From contig JBKBQT010000003.1 of NCBI GenBank assembly GCA_046292445.1, positions 1 to 64,000 on the forward strand: a stretch of DNA of 64,000 bases. The letters run 5' to 3'. The notes beneath the pieces are model-generated. The model was not told the DNA's origin and did no database searches. It worked only from the letters and a program-made list of their open reading frames with translations. Positions 41,250 to 50,191 of the stretch are shown here, in pieces. The translations under genes were made by a program, and so were the position numbers. How positions within the stretch are numbered: position 1 is the first letter of the stretch; each line of letters starts with the position of its first letter. This DNA comes from CALIZF01 sp046292445. Lineage in GTDB: Bacteria; Pseudomonadota; Alphaproteobacteria; Rhodobacterales; Rhodobacteraceae.

Positions 41250-42760
41250 TGACCGCGCCCGACGCACAGGATTTCATCGTCGTGGGTGCGGGGTCCGCGG
41301 GCTGCGCGGTGACGCGGCGGCTGGTCGAGGTGGGGGCTGAGGTGCTGCTGGTCGAGGCGGGCGGCGACGGGCGGGGGGATGCTTCGCTCGCCGATCCGAC
41401 GCGCTGGATCGCGCTGGCGGGCGGACCGCGCGACTGGGGCTATGCCTATGCGCCGCATCCCGCGACGCTGAACCGGGTGATCCCGATCCCGCGCGGGCGG
41501 GTGCTCGGCGGGTCGGGACAGACCAATGCGATGATGTGGTATCGCGGGCATCCGGCGGACTATGACCGCTGGGCAGCGCTCGGCTGCGACGGCTGGGGCT
41601 GGGCCGACTGCCTGCCCGCCTTCCGCGCCTGCGAGGCCTGGGTGGGGGGCGCCAGCGCCCTGCGCGGCGGGGACGGCCCGCTGCGCGTCGGCCCGCCGGC
41701 CGATCCGCATCCGCTCGCGCTGGCGATGATCGCGGCGGCGGGCGAGATGGGCCTGCCGGTGATCGAGGACGCCAACGGGGCGTCGAACGACGGCGCGGCG
41801 CTGGCGAACTTCAACATTCACGGCGGGCATCGCTGGGGGCCGGCCGAGGGGTATCTGGACCCGATCCGCAATGCGCCGGGGTTGACCATCCTTGCCGATA
41901 CGCCGGTCCTGTCGCTCGCGTTCAAGGGCGGGAGGGCGGGCGGGGTCGTCACGGCCGCCGGAACCATCCACGCGCGGCATGGCGTGATCCTGTGCGCCGG
42001 GGCGGTCGGGACGCCGCATCTGCTCATGCTGTCGGGGATCGGGCCCGGGGATCACCTGCGCGCCCATGGCCTGCCGGTGCGCCTCGACGCGCCGGGGGTC
42101 GGCGCCGACCTGCAGGACCATCCTCTGGTGCGCGCCGTCAACTTCCCGCTGCGCCGGGCCCTGCCGCCGCCGCGCGACAACGGGGGCGGGGCGATCCTCA
42201 ACTGGCGGTCGGCCGGGGCCGCGCGGCCCGACTTGCACGCCTTCCCCGTCGCGGGGCGCAGCGCGACGCCCGCGCTGGTCGAGACCCACGCCCTGCCCGC
42301 CACCGGCCTTGCCGCCCTCGCGCCGGGCCTGATGGGATCGCGCAGCCGCGGCTACCTGCGCCTGCGTTCGGCCGACCCGAGCGACGCGCCCGAAATGCAG
42401 CCGGGTTTCCTGACCCACCCCGCCGACCTGCCGCGCCTGATCGAGGCGGTGCAGGCGATGATCGACCTCGCCCGGCAACCGGCGCTGGCGGATCTGCTCG
42501 GCCCGCCCGTCGCCCCGGACAGCGGCGATCTGGAAACCTTCGTCCGCCGCGCCTGTTCGACCTTCTTCCACACCTGCGGCACCGCCCGCATGGGCAGCGA
42601 CGATGCCGCGGTGACCGACCCGCGCCTGCGGGTGCGCGGCCTTGATGCCCTCTGGATCGCCGATGCCTCGGTCATCCCCGAAATCCCCTCGTGCAACACC
42701 CACGCCCCCGCCACGATGATCGGCGAACGCGCGGCCCGAATGATCCTGGAGGATGCATGA
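41249..42760 (+). CDS. GMC-family FAD-dependent oxidoreductase
   Basis: 503 aa. 'FIVVGAGSAGCAVTRRLVE' at the N-terminus, GMC signature 'GRVLGGSGQTNAMMWYRG', and active-site 'HTCGTARMG' with 'SCNTHAPATMIGERAA' at the end. It would oxidise an alcohol to an aldehyde or ketone with FAD. It is embedded in the operon between the TPP decarboxylase and an amidohydrolase, with overlaps on both sides, so it is dedicated to this pathway. It is not closely similar to the GMC enzyme at 15618-17225. Confidence 0.88.
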   Translation: MTAPDAQDFIVVGAGSAGCAVTRRLVEVGAEVLLVEAGGDGRGDASLADPTRWIALAGGPRDWGYAYAPHPATLNRVIPIPRGRVLGGSGQTNAMMWYRGHPADYDRWAALGCDGWGWADCLPAFRACEAWVGGASALRGGDGPLRVGPPADPHPLALAMIAAAGEMGLPVIEDANGASNDGAALANFNIHGGHRWGPAEGYLDPIRNAPGLTILADTPVLSLAFKGGRAGGVVTAAGTIHARHGVILCAGAVGTPHLLMLSGIGPGDHLRAHGLPVRLDAPGVGADLQDHPLVRAVNFPLRRALPPPRDNGGGAILNWRSAGAARPDLHAFPVAGRSATPALVETHALPATGLAALAPGLMGSRSRGYLRLRSADPSDAPEMQPGFLTHPADLPRLIEAVQAMIDLARQPALADLLGPPVAPDSGDLETFVRRACSTFFHTCGTARMGSDDAAVTDPRLRVRGLDALWIADASVIPEIPSCNTHAPATMIGERAARMILEDA

Positions 42761-44127
42761 CGCCCGACCTGATCCTGTCCGCCGCCGCCGTGATCCCGAT
42801 GGACGCCGCCCGCACGGTGATCCCCGATGGCGCGGTGGCCATCGCGGGCGGCACCATCGCGGCGGTCGGCCCGCGCGCCGCCCTGCTGGCCGCGCATCCC
42901 GGCGCGGCGCACCGGGCGATGCCGGGGCATGTGGTGATGCCCGGCCTCATCAACGCCCATGCCCATTCGGGCATGCTGCGCGGCACCGCCGAACACCTGC
43001 CGGTCTGGGACTGGCTGACATGGCACATCAACCCCATGCACCGCGTCCTGCGCGCGGAGGAGGCCGAGGCGGCATCCTATCTGTGCTATGCCGAAAGCCT
43101 GCTCGCGGGCACGACGACCGTCGTGGACATGTGGCGCTACATGGACGGGTCCGCCCGCGCCGCCGAGGTTCTGGGCAACCGGCTGGTGGCGGTGCCCTAT
43201 GTGGGCGAGCATCCGGACTACGACTATTTCGACACGCTCGACGCCAACGAGGCGCTGATCGAGACATGGCACGGCGGCGCGGGCGGGCGGGTGAATGTCT
43301 GGGTCGGGCTGGAGCATCTGTTCTACGCCGACGAGGCGGCGCAGGTGCGCGCCATCGACATGGCCAAGAAACACGGCACCGGGTTTCACACGCATTGTTC
43401 CGAGGCCGAGATCGAGGTTGCCGAATTCCTCACGCGATATGGCAAGAAGCCCATGCAGGTGCTTGACGACCTTGGGTTCTTCGAGACGCCGCGCGCGATG
43501 ATCGCGCATGCGGTCTGGCTCGACGCCGAAGAGGTGGACCTGATTTCCCGCCGCCCGGTCTCGGTCGCCCACAACCCGATCAGCAACATGAAGCTCGCCA
43601 GCGGCATCGCCCCGGTCGCCGAGATGCTGGCGGCCGGGGTGCCTGTCGGGCTTGGCACGGACGGGGAGAAGGAAAACAACAACTTCGACATGTTCGAAGA
43701 ACTCAAGACGGCATCGCTGCTGGGCAAGCTGCGCCACCGCGATGCTGCGGCGATGGACAGCTGGGTCTGCCTCGAGATGGGCACGCGGCTCGGCGCAAGG
43801 GCCATCGGCCTTGATGCGAGCATCGGCAGCCTCGAGCCCGGCAAGCGCGCCGACCTGATCGCGGTGGACAAGAACACCCCGCGCCTGACCCCGTTCTTTG
43901 CCGAAGGGCCGTGGTTCAACCTGCAGCACAACCTCGTGCATGCCGTGCGCGGCTCGGACGTGAGCCTCGTGATGGTGGACGGACAGGTGGCGGTCGAGGA
44001 CGGGCGGCTGACGGGCGGCGACATGGCCGAGATCCTTGCCCGCGTCCACGCGCTCGGCCCCGGCCTCTTTGCCCGCCGCGCGGCCTGGCTGGCGGCGAAC
44101 CAGCCCAAACAATGGACCGACCGATGA
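42757..44127 (+). CDS. amidohydrolase of the TRZ/ATZ/SAH-deaminase group
   Basis: 456 aa. Metal-binding 'MPGLINAHAHSGMLRG', 'GLEHLFYADEAAQVRAIDMAKKHGTGFHTHCSEAEIEV', 'IAHAVWLDAEEVDL' and 'GLGTDGEKENNNFDMFEELK'. This is the deaminase branch of the amidohydrolase superfamily, near S-adenosylhomocysteine/methylthioadenosine deaminases and chlorohydrolases. A deamination of an amino-heterocycle is the likely reaction. ATG 42757 overlaps the GMC stop; another ATG at 42753 is out of frame. It ends overlapping the second Rieske-less catalytic gene. Confidence 0.87.
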   Translation: MTPDLILSAAAVIPMDAARTVIPDGAVAIAGGTIAAVGPRAALLAAHPGAAHRAMPGHVVMPGLINAHAHSGMLRGTAEHLPVWDWLTWHINPMHRVLRAEEAEAASYLCYAESLLAGTTTVVDMWRYMDGSARAAEVLGNRLVAVPYVGEHPDYDYFDTLDANEALIETWHGGAGGRVNVWVGLEHLFYADEAAQVRAIDMAKKHGTGFHTHCSEAEIEVAEFLTRYGKKPMQVLDDLGFFETPRAMIAHAVWLDAEEVDLISRRPVSVAHNPISNMKLASGIAPVAEMLAAGVPVGLGTDGEKENNNFDMFEELKTASLLGKLRHRDAAAMDSWVCLEMGTRLGARAIGLDASIGSLEPGKRADLIAVDKNTPRLTPFFAEGPWFNLQHNLVHAVRGSDVSLVMVDGQVAVEDGRLTGGDMAEILARVHALGPGLFARRAAWLAANQPKQWTDR

Positions 44128-44951
44128 TGACCGACGATCCCGTGGCGCTCGACGACTGGTATGCTGTGGGCAGCGCCGGCGCCCCGCCCGAACGCACCCG
44201 CCTTCTGGGGCAGGATATCGCCGTCGCCGGCGGCCGCGTCACCCTGCCGGACGGCCGCGCGCTGCCCGTGCGCGAGCAATGGGGCCTCGTGTTCACCACC
44301 CTTGGCCGCCCCAACCGCGACCTTTTCGACATCCCCGAGGCGCGCGAGCCGGACCGGCGGTTCGTTCCCTGCGGCTGGGTTACCTTGCGCGCCTCGGGCC
44401 TGCGGGTGGTCGAGAATTTCCTCGACATGGCGCATTTTCCCTTTGTCCATACCAACATCCTCGGGGCCGAGCCGCATACCGAGGTGCCGAAATACGACAG
44501 CGAGATCCGCCGCGATGTCGATGAGGTCTGGGCAACCAACTGCACCTTCTTTCAGTCCCGCATCGCCGCGACCGAGGCGTCGGGCGATTTCGTGCGCCTG
44601 ACCTACCGCGTCCCGACGCCGTTCACCGTCATGCTCCATCGCGTCTGCCCGTCCGACCCCGCGCGGCTCGACGCGATCGCCCTGTTCATCCAGCCGATGG
44701 AGGAGGCGCTCTGCCGTGCGATCCCGGTGATGTGGCTGGTGGACCGGGTCTCGACGCATGCCGAGCTTCTGCGGTTCGAGCAGGTGATCTTCCTGCAGGA
44801 CCGGATCATCGTCGAGAACCAGCGCCCACTTCTCCTGCCGCTCGAGCCGCGGGCGGAAACGCCGACCCGCGCCGACAGCAGTTCCATCGCCTACCGCCGC
44901 TGGCTCAAGGAAAAGGGCCTGCGCTACGGCACCACCGCCGGGGCCGCGTGA
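44124..44951 (+). CDS. Rieske-type oxygenase catalytic protein lacking the [2Fe-2S] domain (NdmC-like), copy 2
   Basis: 275 aa. Iron ligands His104 and His109 in 'NFLDMAHFPFVH' with Asp101, and Asp226 in 'LQDRIIVENQ'. As in copy 1 (30408-31253) no C-x-H or C-x2-H pair exists, and the short N-terminal region jumps from 'DWYAVGSAGA' strands straight to 'EQWGLVFTTLGRPN'. The two copies are near-identical around the iron site ('ILGAEPHTEV'). Their ends also match ('SSIAYRRWLKEKGL'), but they diverge in the substrate-pocket region between. That suggests two substrates or positions served by one electron-transfer partner. It overlaps both neighbours by one to four bases. Confidence 0.85.
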   Translation: MMTDDPVALDDWYAVGSAGAPPERTRLLGQDIAVAGGRVTLPDGRALPVREQWGLVFTTLGRPNRDLFDIPEAREPDRRFVPCGWVTLRASGLRVVENFLDMAHFPFVHTNILGAEPHTEVPKYDSEIRRDVDEVWATNCTFFQSRIAATEASGDFVRLTYRVPTPFTVMLHRVCPSDPARLDAIALFIQPMEEALCRAIPVMWLVDRVSTHAELLRFEQVIFLQDRIIVENQRPLLLPLEPRAETPTRADSSSIAYRRWLKEKGLRYGTTAGAA

Positions 44952-47030
44952 TGGAGGTGCTGCGCCCCGCGACGCTGACCGAGGCGCTGGCGGCGCTGGA
45001 CCGCCCGGGCGCGCGGGCGGCCGGCGGCGCGACCGCCCTGCGCCTCGGCTGGGAGGCGGGCGAGGCGCGGCCGGCCGTTCTCGTGACGCTCGACCGGCTG
45101 GGCCTCGATGCGGTCACGGTGGATGCGGGCGGTGTCGTCATCGGCGCGGCGGTGACGCTGGACGCGCTCGGGCGGCACGACGGGGTGGCGGCGGCCCTGC
45201 CGCTTCTGTCCCGCGCGATCCGCGACGTCGCCGCGCCCGGCGTCCGCCGTCTGGCGACGATCGGCGGACAGGTCGGCTGGGGCGCGGGGTGCCTGCTGCC
45301 CGCCCTCATCGCCCTCGACGCCCGCATCGCCGCAGCGACGCCCGAGGGGGAGTGCGAGCTTGACCTGCCGGCCTGGCTCGCCGCCCCGCGCGGCCTGATC
45401 CGCGCGGTGCATGTGCCGCTGCAACCCGAAGCGCCCTGGTGCTGGCGCAAGATCGGCCTGCGCGCCGCCTTCACCCCCGCCGTGATCTGCGTCGCCGGAA
45501 TCGCCGCCCCGGGGCATGCCCGCCTTGCCGCGGGCGGCGGGCCGGTGCGCCCCCAGCGCCTCGCCGCGGCCGAGGCGGCCGTTGCCGGCCCGCCCGAAGC
45601 GCTGCGCAACGCCATCGCCGATGCGATCGACGCCCCCGACTGCCCATTTCGCAGCGCCCGCTACCGCCGCCGCGCCGCCGCCGCGGCCCTTACCTACGGT
45701 TTGACCGGCGCCCTGCCCGCCCGGCCACCGCCGCCCCCGGCCCGCCTGCCCGCCGGCCTCGCCCCGCCCGGCCTGATCCCGCTCGGCCGCGAGGCCCGGC
45801 CGGATCGCTGGCACCCCCGCCCCGACCTGCCCTCCCGCATTGCCGGGCGCACAGGCTTCCTGACCGACGCCCGCGATCCGGCGATGCTCGTCGGGCGCAT
45901 CCTGCGCGCCGGCCGCCCGCATGCCCGCATCCTTGCCATCGGCACCACCGCGGCCGAGGCGTTGCCCGGCGTGCGCGCCGTGGTCACCCACCGCGACGTG
46001 CCGGGCCTCAACGCTTTCGGCATCATGCGGCAGGACCAGCCGGCGCTTTGCGACAGCCTCGTGCGCTACGAGGGCGATGCGGTCGCCGCCGTCGCCGCCA
46101 TCGACGCCGAGACCGCCGAGGCGGCACTGGCGCTGATTGCCGTTACCTACGACGACCTGCCGCCCGTGGCCGACCCCGAGGCCGCGCTCGGCCCGGATGC
46201 GCCGCCGCTGCACGAAGGCGGCAACCTCGCCGCATCCTTCGCCCTCGACCGGGGCGACCCCGACGCCGCCTTCGCCGCCGCCGCGCATGTGGTGTCGGAT
46301 ACCTACGTCACCCCCCGCCAGATGCACGGCTTCATGGAAACCGAAGGCGGCTGGTGCGCCCCGACGCCCGAGGGCGGCCTTGTCGTCTGCGTCGGCGGCC
46401 AGCATGGCGCGCGCGACCGGATGCAGCTATCGCGCATCCTCGCCCTGCCCGAGGCGCGGATCCGCGTCGTTACCTCGCCCATCGGTGGCGGCTTTGGCGG
46501 CAAGGACGAGCTGACCGTGCAGGCCCCGCTCGCCCTCCTCGCGCGCAAGGCCGGGGCGCCGGTGCGCCTGCACCTGAGCCGCGCCGAATCGGTGCTCGCG
46601 GGCGTCAAGCGCAACCCGATGACGATCCGCATGCGCACCGCCTGCGATGCCGAAGGGCGGCTCGTGGCGCAGGATGTCGATGTCCTCTCCGACAGCGGCG
46701 CCTATGCCTCGCTCTCGCCGGCCGTGCTCGAGACCGCGCTGGAACATGCGGCCGGGCCCTATGCCATCCCGAACATCCGCAGCCGCGGCCACCTTGCCTA
46801 TACCAACAACGGCACCGGCGGCGCCTTCCGCGGTTTCGGTGCCAACCAGATGACCTATGCGGTCGAATGCCAGATCGACCGCCTCGCGGCCCTCGCCGGC
46901 CTCGACCCCTGCGAGATCCGCCGCCGCAACCTGCGCCGCCCCGGCAGCCGCGGCTTTCTCGGCCAGACGGTCGCCCCGTCCGAGCGCCTCGCCGAGATGA
47001 TCGAGGCGGCTGCCGCCTCGCCCCTCTGGG

Positions 47031-47039
47031 CCCCCCCCC
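47031..47039 (+). other. C9 homopolymer at the frameshift
   Basis: Nine consecutive C follow TGGG and precede GTGCAG. Eight C would keep the molybdenum-subunit reading frame continuous. Homopolymers of this kind are common sites of indel errors and of slipped-strand phase variation. Confidence 0.85.
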
Positions 47040-48039
47040 GTGCAGCGCGGCGAATGGGACGAGGGCACGGGCATGGCGCTCAACTACCAGGGCAACGGCC
47101 TCGGCACCCTGCCGCCCGACGACGGCGCCGCGACGCTGGCCCTCGCCCCGGACGGGATGATCGAGATCGCCTGCGGCCTCGACGAGATGGGCCAGGGCCT
47201 GATCCCGGCCCTGCAGGCGGCGGTTGCGGCGCATCTGGGCTGCGCGCGGGGCGATGTGCGCGCCGTCTACGGCGATACCGGCGCCGCACCCGATGCCGGA
47301 TCCACCTCGGCCTCGCGCGGCGGCTACATCGTCTGGCAGGCGGCGGCGCTGACTGCGCCGGGCCTTGCGCGCCGGATGGTCGCCGCCGCCGCCGCGCATC
47401 TGGGGTGCGATCCGGCGGGGCTGGCGGTCGTGCCGGGCGGCGTGGGCGATGCGCGCCAGAACGACCCCCGCCCGCGCATGACCTTCGCGGCGCTGGCGCG
47501 CGCGATGCTCCCCGGCGGGCTGCCGCGCGAAAGCGCCGCGTTCGCCTTTCCCAAGGCCGACTATACCGCCGGCAATGCCCGCTACATCTTCGCCTTCGGC
47601 GCCACGCTCGCCCGCGTCGCGGTCAGCCGCGTGACGGGGCAGACCCGCGTGCTCGACCTGCACCTGCACAGCGCCTGCGGCCCGGTGATCGACCTTGCAA
47701 GCTACCTCGGGCAGATGGAGGGCGGGATGATCCAGGGCCTCGGCTTCACGCTGACCGAGGATGCGGTCATGACGGACGCGCGATACGTCACGCGCAACCT
47801 CGACACCTACCTGATGCCGACACTGCGCGACGCGCCCGGGCGGATGGTCGCCACCGCCCTCGAATCGCTCGACCCCGGCGATCCGCACGGCCCGCGCGGC
47901 GCGGGCGAGCTCGGCATCGGCGCGGTCACCCCGGCCATCGCCAATGCCATCGCCGCCGCCATCGGCCACTGGCCGGCCAGAACGCCGATCCCGCCCGAAA
48001 CGCTCCTGCCCGCGGACCTGCACGACCGGCCCCCCTTTC

Positions 48040-48087
48040 TTCTGTCCGGAAGTATCCTCGGGGGGGCAGGGGGCAGACAGCCCCCGG
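48040..48087. repeat. intergenic-type repeat element recruited as coding sequence
   Basis: The stretch with 'TTCTGTCCGGAAGTATCCTCGG' character ends in a GGGGGC-AGACA-GCCCCC hairpin at 48069-48085. It resembles repeated elements I recall from intergenic regions of Rhodobacteraceae. Here it lies inside the last codons of the molybdenum subunit and encodes a Gly/Ser-rich end. Family membership is from memory and was not searched. Confidence 0.4.
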
Positions 48088-48124
48088 CCGACCGCGCCGC
48101 CCGGCAGGACGCCGGGGCCGCTCG

Positions 48125-48601
48125 ATGATCCGCCTGACGCTCAACGGCGCGCAGATGGCGTTCGACGCCGCGCCCGACCGCACGCTGGCCGCGATCCTGC
48201 GCGAGGATCGCGGCCTGACCGGCACCAAGCTCGGCTGCGCCATCGGCCGATGCGGCGCCTGCACGGTGCTGCTCGACGGGGCGGCGGTGAACGCCTGCCT
48301 CGTGATGGCCTGGCAGGCCGAGGGGCGGGCGGTGACGACGATCGAGGGGCTCGGGGCGCTTGCCGCGGCCACGGCCGTGACGGCTGCTCTTGCGGCGGAA
48401 AACGCGTTCCAGTGCGGCTATTGCGCGCCGGGCATCACGCTGGCGCTGACTGCCCTTCTGACCGAAACCCCCGATGCGGATGACGAGGCCATCGCGACCG
48501 CGCTCGAAGGCCACATCTGCCGCTGCACGGGCTATCATTCCATCCTGCGCGGCGCGGCGCGCGCCGCCGCCGCCTGCCGCGGAGACGTGCCATGCCCCTG
48601 A
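48125..48601 (+). CDS. [2Fe-2S] small subunit of the molybdenum hydroxylase (XDH/CoxS type)
   Basis: 158 aa. The N-terminal plant-type cluster has 'GTKLGCAIGRCGACTVLLDG' and a fourth Cys in 'AAVNACLVM'. The C-terminal cluster has 'FQCGYCAPG' and 'GHICRCTGYHSI'. It is the electron-transfer subunit for the FAD-Mo protein encoded just upstream, whose stop it overlaps by ATGA. Because of the upstream frameshift a single open frame runs from the FAD domain into this gene, but the two are separate proteins. Its end overlaps the aldehyde dehydrogenase start by 10 bases. Confidence 0.93.
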   Translation: MIRLTLNGAQMAFDAAPDRTLAAILREDRGLTGTKLGCAIGRCGACTVLLDGAAVNACLVMAWQAEGRAVTTIEGLGALAAATAVTAALAAENAFQCGYCAPGITLALTALLTETPDADDEAIATALEGHICRCTGYHSILRGAARAAAACRGDVPCP

Positions 48602-50094
48602 CCCTGCGCCCCGCCGCGCCCGCCACCCCGGCGGCCCGCGCGTTCCTTGCCGGCCCGCCGAAACGGCTCTGGATCGGCGGCGCCTGGATACCCGCCGCGA
48701 GCGGCGCGACCTTCGCCACGCATGACCCGGCGACGGGCGCCGCACTGACCGAGGTTGCCCGTGCCGGCCCGGACGATGCCGATGCCGCCGTCGCGGCAGC
48801 CGCCGCCGCCGCCCCGGCCTGGGCCGCGATGCTGCCCGCGGCGCGCGCCGCGCTGCTGTGGCGGATCGCCGACGGGATCGAGGCGGCGGCGGACGCGCTC
48901 GCGGAGGTCGAGGTGATGGACCAGGGCAAGACCTGGGCCACCGCCCGCCACGCCGAGATCCCCGGCGCCATCGCGCAGTTCCGCTACTATGCCGGCTGGG
49001 CGACCAAGATCACCGGCGAGACGATCCGCCCCTCGATCGGCTACGCCCCGGCGGGCCGAACCGTCACCGCCCATACGCGGCCCGAGCCCATCGGGGTCGT
49101 CGCCGCGATCGTCCCATGGAACTCGCCCCTCCTGATGGCGGCAATGAAGCTTGCGCCCGCACTCTGCGCCGGGTGCACGGTGGTCCTCAAGCCGGCCGAG
49201 GAGACGCCCCTGTCGGCGCTGATGCTGGGCGAGATCCTCGCCGCCGCGGGCCTGCCGCCGGGGGTGGTGAACATCCTGACCGGGTTCGGGCCCGAGGTCG
49301 GCGCGGCGCTCGCCGCACATCCGGGCGTCGCCAAGGTGACCTTCACCGGCTCGACCGAGGTGGGGCGGATCCTCCTCGGTGCGGCGCGCGGCAACCTCAA
49401 GAAGCTGACGCTGGAACTCGGCGGCAAGTCACCCGTGATCGTGATGCCCGATGCCGACCTCGCCCTCGCGGTGCCCGGCATCGCGCGGGGCATCTTCGCC
49501 AATGGCGGGCAGGTCTGCGTCGCGGGCAGCCGGATCTATGCCCACTGAAGCATCGTAGGCCGGCTGACCGAGGGGCTGGCGGCGGCGGCGGGCGCGATGC
49601 GGCTCGGCCATGGGCTCGATCCCGAGGCGGACATGGGGCCGCTGATCCATGCCGCCCATGCCGCCCGCGTCGCCGCCTATGTCGCCGAGGGCAGGGCGGC
49701 GGGGGCCGAGATCGCGGCGGGCGGCGCGGCGGCGCAGGGGTCGTTCCATGCCCCGACCGTGCTGACCGGCGCCACCCCTGCCATGCGGCTGATGCGCGAG
49801 GAAGTGTTCGGCCCGGTTGCCGCCATCGCCCCGTTCGACGACGAGGGCGAGGCGCTGGCTGCGGCGAACGATACCGACTATGGCCTTGCCGCGAGCGTCT
49901 GGACCGAAAGCCTCGCGGCGGCGCACCGCCTGACGGCCGGCATCCGGGCGGGGACCGTCTGGGTCAACGCGCACAGCTATTTCTCGCCCGAACTGCCCAA
50001 GGGGGGATGGAAACAGTCGGGCTGGGGGGTCGAGAACGGGGCGCAGGGGCTGGCGAATTACCTCGCGGTCAAGACGGTCTGCATGGTCGTGTGA
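48592..50094 (+). pseudogene. aldehyde dehydrogenase, interrupted by an in-frame stop
   Basis: ATG 48592 to TGA 50094 would give 500 aa, the normal length of an NAD(P)-dependent aldehyde dehydrogenase. The first 318 codons include 'VPWNSPLLMA', the general-base Glu275 in 'LELGGKSP' and the catalytic Cys309 in 'GGQVCVAGSR'. Codon 319 is TGA (49546-49548). The same frame continues at once with 'SIVGRLTEGLAAAAGAM' and then 'EEVFGPVAAIAPF' and 'LPKGGWKQSGWG', so nothing else is missing. A CGA-to-TGA change would explain it. Either a point mutation or a base-call error; the product would lack the oligomerisation and part of the catalytic domain. Last gene of the operon. Confidence 0.85.
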
Positions 50095-50146
50095 CCGGAC
50101 GCGGGCCGGGCGCCGGATGCAGCCCGGCCGGCGGCGCGGCGCGGCC

Positions 50147-50184
50147 CTGCGCCTCCGGCGGGAGTATTTCGGGAACGATGAAGC
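50147..50184 (+). repeat. 38-bp repeated element, copy 1
   Basis: It contains CCTCCGGCGGGAG (a short stem-loop) followed by TATTT and a GGGAACGATGAAG tail. It lies 53 bases after the aldehyde dehydrogenase stop and just before the convergent adenosine deaminase end. Copy 2 at 57095-57132, on the other strand, differs at one base over 38. By position it may act as a transcription terminator or processing signal. Confidence 0.75.
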
Positions 50185-50191
50185 GGCGCGG

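Larger units (their letters stand above)
44951..48128 (+). pseudogene. FAD-molybdopterin hydroxylase fusion (XDH/CoxML type), frameshifted
   Basis: Start ATG 44951 overlaps the previous stop. Residues 1-255 are the FAD-binding subunit ('GGATALRLGWEAGEARPAVLV', 'RRLATIGGQVGWGAGCLLPALIALDA'). A Pro-rich linker follows at about 255-300. The molybdenum-binding large subunit begins with 'GRTGFLTDARDPAMLVGRILR' and has 'PIGGGFGGKDE'. At about codon 693 a run of nine C (47031-47039) puts the frame off by one; deleting one C restores 'APPVQRGEWDEGTGM'. The second frame runs to TGA 48128 and holds the catalytic 'GPRGAGELGIGA'. Corrected length is 1058 aa. It may be a sequencing error rather than a true loss. 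The FAD and Mo parts are normally separate genes in CoxMLS-type operons. Likely substrate: a purine or other N-heterocycle. Confidence 0.8.

Noticed and set aside
41249..42760. Phosphonate biosynthesis role for the ComDE-like/GMC genes because phosphonate transporters are nearby
   Set aside because: No phosphoenolpyruvate mutase gene is in the window, and the genes are in a different operon with deaminases and a Mo-hydroxylase.
44732..48601. A single 1289-codon protein spanning FAD, molybdenum and Fe-S subunits
   Set aside because: The middle of this frame after 47040 is low-complexity nonsense. The conserved large-subunit sequence continues in another frame to 48128, and the Fe-S gene has its own overlapping start.
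49546..49548. TGA read as selenocysteine in the aldehyde dehydrogenase
   Set aside because: The position is not the catalytic cysteine (Cys309 is intact), no stem-loop was evident, and the formate dehydrogenase here uses cysteine.
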